DNA of 45,302 bases, taken from contig CADEGN010000026.1 of assembly GCA_902826865.1 (NCBI GenBank), positions 1-45,302 on the forward strand. The letters are read 5' to 3'. Below, in pieces: positions 42,780 to 45,302 of this stretch (positions are counted from its first letter, which is position 1; every line of letters starts with the position of its first letter). Source of the stretch: an uncultured Myxococcales bacterium (GTDB taxonomy: Bacteria; Myxococcota_A; Polyangia; Nannocystales; Nannocystaceae). A program made the translations under genes and the position numbers. The notes beneath the pieces are model-generated. The model did no database searches. It was not told the origin of the DNA and was given only the letters and a program-made list of their open reading frames with translations.

Positions 42780-45029
42780 TTGATTGTCGATCGTCGGACG
42801 AGCGCACGTTGGGGGTTCGTGGGGTGGCTGCTGTGCCTGGGGTTCACGGGCTGGCAGATGGCGCTGCCCGCTCGTACACGAAGCGCTGCATTTTCCGCCG
42901 AGCGGGCGATGGCGCTGTTGCAGATGATGCTCGTCGAAGGCCGGCCACATCCAACCGGAAGCGCAGCGCAGGCCCGCATCCGCGATCGCATCGTCGGCCA
43001 CCTACGCGGGCTCGGGCTCGCTCCGTCGATCCAGTCGCAATGGATCTGCAGTGCCGGCGGCCGCTGTGCGTTTGTCGACAACGTGTTCGTCCAGCTGCCG
43101 GGCGAGCTCGAGGGTCGCGGCGTCCTGGTCAGCGGGCACTACGACTCGGTCGGGACCTCGCCGGGCGCGGCCGACGATGGGCACGCCATCGCGATCATGC
43201 TGGAGCTAGCGCAGATGCTCAGCCTCGGTCCATCGGCTAAGCGGCGCGCGATCGGATTGCTGTTCACCGACGGAGAAGAGGTCGGCCTGATGGGCGCCCG
43301 GGCCTTCGTGCAGGACAATCCGGCCGCCCCCGAGTTCGACACGGTGATCAATCTCGAGGCGGGCGGAACCGCGGGCATGCCGATCGTGTTCGAAGTCTCT
43401 GCCGACGCGACCGACGTCCTCGACGTCGCCGCCGAAACATCGGGCCCTCTGCTCGTCAGTTCCGTGCCAGCCGAGTTCGTGCGAACCGCGGGCTCGAGCA
43501 CTGATCTCTCGGCGCTGCAGCGAGGCGGCTTGCGCGGCCTGAGCATCGGTTTCGTCGGTCACTCCGAACGCGTCCACACACCGCTCGACGACATTGCCGC
43601 CCTCGACCCTCGCAGCGTGCAGGCCCAAGGCGAGGTCACGGCCGAGCTCGTGCAAGCTCTCGCGACTCGCAGCGTCGATCCGGTTGAGGCGACCAGAGCC
43701 GTTTATGCCGAACTCGGCGGATTCATGCGGCTCTCGCTTCCCCGGGCGTGGTGCAGACCGGCGACGCTGCTGGGGTGCGGGGCGTGCGTGCTGCTCGCAG
43801 CGGTTGAGGTCCGTCGCAGACGCGTCCGATCCCGCCACGTGTTGATCGCCTGGGCTGGCTTCGTCGTGGTTGTCGGCGTCGTCTCGGCGCTCGCCTTCGC
43901 GATCGCAGCTCTGCAGCGCCGCACCGGCGTGACGGCGGAGATTCGACCAGCACTCGTCTGCAGTATTGGCGTCGCTTTGGTGGTGCACATCGGCGTCGCG
44001 CGATGGGTCGCTCGTCGCGTCGACGCCCATGCGGGGTGGCTCGGCGGATGGCTGGGTTGGTCCTGTTGCAGCATGGTGGCGATGACGTGGCCTGCGCTCG
44101 CACCGATGTTCGTGGTGCCGCTCGGCACCGCCCTGTTCGGGCGAGGCCTTGCAGCCATTCGTCCTGGACTGTGGCTGTTCGCGGCCCTGGGCGGACCTGT
44201 CACCGCGGCGCTGCTCTGGCTTCCTCTGGCACTCGCGACCGGTCCCGGACTCGGATGGGCGGGCCCACTGCTCGCGATACCCGCGGCTGCGCTGGCGCAG
44301 ACGCAAGCGTTCGCGGTCGCGCCAATCCGGTGGCCCCGCATCGCTCGCGCGTTGGGTTTCGTCGTAATATGCGGCAGCGGAATCCTGGCCATGCGATCGG
44401 CCTTCGATTCGCCGCGACACGCGACGTTGGTGTACGTCGAACGGACGCCGACGGACGTCGCGGAGCTCGGCGTCACGCCCCAGCCACCCGCTGACATCGC
44501 TGACGCCGCTGACATCGCTGACGTCGCTCGGCGCGGCGACTTCGAGCCACCGCGCCGAGGGTGGCTACCGTGGACCGAGTTGCCGGCGTGGACGATGCCG
44601 GTCACGGCCGTGGGTCTGCCGCCACCGCTCGTGGAGAGCGCGCCCGGCATGCGCGCATCGAGCATTCGATTGCACATTCGATCGGGGCGCGGTGCGCGGC
44701 GTGGTTTCGTGCTCGTCCCGGCGCAGCGCGAGCTGAGCGCGGCGCGGGTCGAAGGCCACGTATTGGTGCCCAACCGTATGCGACACCAACAGAGTTGGCG
44801 CATCGTCATCACCGGATGGCCGAACGATGGCATCGACGTCGAGCTCGAGTTCGAGGACCCAGTGGGGCCGAGCAGCGGCCCGCTCGAGCTCCAGGTCGTT
44901 GATTGCAGCGATGGCCTTCCGCCGGCGTTGATCGAGTTGGCGTTGGCTCGCGATCGCGTCGCGGTCCCGCGCGGCGCCGGCGACCAGGCCTGTGCCGCAG
45001 CCACAGTATCGATCGAGGCAGTACCGTGA
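42780..45029 (+). CDS. Membrane M28 zinc aminopeptidase, ERMP1-like
   Basis: 749 aa from TTG 42780 (AGGA site upstream). An N-terminal membrane helix (about 12-28) precedes an M28 peptidase domain with all zinc ligands: H120 and D122 ('SGHYDSVG'), D132/D133 ('GAADDG'), E166-E167 ('FTDGEEVGLMG'), E193 ('NLEAGG') and H266 ('HTPLDD'). About eight further transmembrane helices (~320-505) and a beta-rich C-terminal domain follow. This order is that of eukaryotic ERMP1/Fxna and bacterial relatives. The peptidase domain should face the periplasm. A nonamer repeat at 44488-44526 encodes ADIADAADIADVA. Substrate unknown. Confidence 0.9.
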   Translation: MIVDRRTSARWGFVGWLLCLGFTGWQMALPARTRSAAFSAERAMALLQMMLVEGRPHPTGSAAQARIRDRIVGHLRGLGLAPSIQSQWICSAGGRCAFVDNVFVQLPGELEGRGVLVSGHYDSVGTSPGAADDGHAIAIMLELAQMLSLGPSAKRRAIGLLFTDGEEVGLMGARAFVQDNPAAPEFDTVINLEAGGTAGMPIVFEVSADATDVLDVAAETSGPLLVSSVPAEFVRTAGSSTDLSALQRGGLRGLSIGFVGHSERVHTPLDDIAALDPRSVQAQGEVTAELVQALATRSVDPVEATRAVYAELGGFMRLSLPRAWCRPATLLGCGACVLLAAVEVRRRRVRSRHVLIAWAGFVVVVGVVSALAFAIAALQRRTGVTAEIRPALVCSIGVALVVHIGVARWVARRVDAHAGWLGGWLGWSCCSMVAMTWPALAPMFVVPLGTALFGRGLAAIRPGLWLFAALGGPVTAALLWLPLALATGPGLGWAGPLLAIPAAALAQTQAFAVAPIRWPRIARALGFVVICGSGILAMRSAFDSPRHATLVYVERTPTDVAELGVTPQPPADIADAADIADVARRGDFEPPRRGWLPWTELPAWTMPVTAVGLPPPLVESAPGMRASSIRLHIRSGRGARRGFVLVPAQRELSAARVEGHVLVPNRMRHQQSWRIVITGWPNDGIDVELEFEDPVGPSSGPLELQVVDCSDGLPPALIELALARDRVAVPRGAGDQACAAATVSIEAVP

Positions 45030-45302
45030 GCGACCAGGACGCGCGAGCCGGGCGGAATTGCCGGGGCGAGAGCCAGGCGGTCCTCCATCGCGTCGATCTC
45101 GGGATCCGGCACGACCGCGCCATGGACCTCGCTCGTGCGTGGACGGAAGCGGCCCTCGTCGTGATCGCACGGACCGCCGCGTTCATTCCCGGCGCGTCAC
45201 GAAGTCAGCACCGCGATCGTTCGAGCATTGGCCATCTGTCCCGCAGCCTAGTGCCTCGACACAGGGGATCTGACCGGTTCACGCGGCCGCCGGCAAGGGC
45301 GC
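45030..45302 (+). other. Window end: possible overlapping 5' gene fragment
   Basis: A frame starting GTG 45026 overlaps the peptidase stop (GTGA) and runs off the window, but its product is Arg/Ser-rich after ~50 codons and unrecognised. I see no firm gene here. Confidence 0.25.

Noticed and set aside
1..45302. tRNA, rRNA or known riboswitch genes
   Set aside because: None was recognised on either strand by eye; a covariance-model scan would be needed to exclude small ones.

Overview
The window is high-GC bacterial DNA with strong third-position GC, many lipoproteins with Ser/Thr/Gly/Asp-rich linkers, Cys-rich modules of the 'CCxxx...GC...CVC...CC...WD..C' kind, and an AgmX/PglI-type C-terminal domain. 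This combination points to a myxobacterium (Myxococcota), most likely of the Nannocystaceae type (Nannocystis/Plesiocystis/Enhygromyxa). That is an inference from protein style; no rRNA or tRNA gene was seen.

Layout. 1-6.9 kb: a cell-envelope block with the 3' end of an OmpA/TSP3 protein, an outer-membrane beta-barrel protein, and several secreted or lipoprotein genes, the last one broken. 6.9-7.05 kb: decayed end of an IS3-family element. 7.2-13.2 kb: a PcfJ-like protein, a lipoprotein pair (one with a vWA domain), an esterase and an acyl-CoA dehydrogenase. 13.4-14.9 kb: a YjbR/MmcQ protein with a histone-H1-like tail, then two 3' gene remnants. 15-19.1 kb: a radical SAM/SPASM enzyme, a zinc-ribbon lipoprotein and a LOV-GGDEF blue-light diguanylate cyclase. 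19.3-22.6 kb: a secreted ferritin-like protein, a transposase stub joined to a truncated gene, and a cytochrome-oxidase-subunit-I-like membrane protein that has lost the catalytic ligands. 22.9-25.6 kb: an AgmX/PglI-domain gene with an in-frame TAG, and an RCC1-repeat secreted protein.

25.8-33.7 kb is the most system-like part. Six co-directional genes, the last five tightly packed or overlapping, encode an unknown helical protein, a SWIM-like zinc-finger protein, an unknown 431-aa protein, a CoxE-like vWA protein, a MoxR AAA+ ATPase and a 971-aa DUF5682-type protein. MoxR, vWA, SWIM and DUF5682 genes are known neighbours in bacteria and are proposed to form NTP-dependent chaperone-like or conflict (defence) machines. 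This operon is a myxobacterial version with two unrecognised components and a non-canonical SWIM finger.

33.8-45.3 kb: a frameshifted c-haem lipoprotein, an ECF sigma factor fused to a membrane anchor and extracytoplasmic domain, a repeat-rich decayed stretch, a lone SMI1/KNR4 (SUKH) protein, a second IS3 remnant, a frameshifted DUF6624 lipoprotein, a PARG-like macrodomain protein and an ERMP1-like M28 peptidase.

At least five reading frames are broken by single-base indels or one stop codon while their amino-acid style stays intact on both sides. Either the region is decaying or the sequence has uncorrected indel errors; reads would decide.
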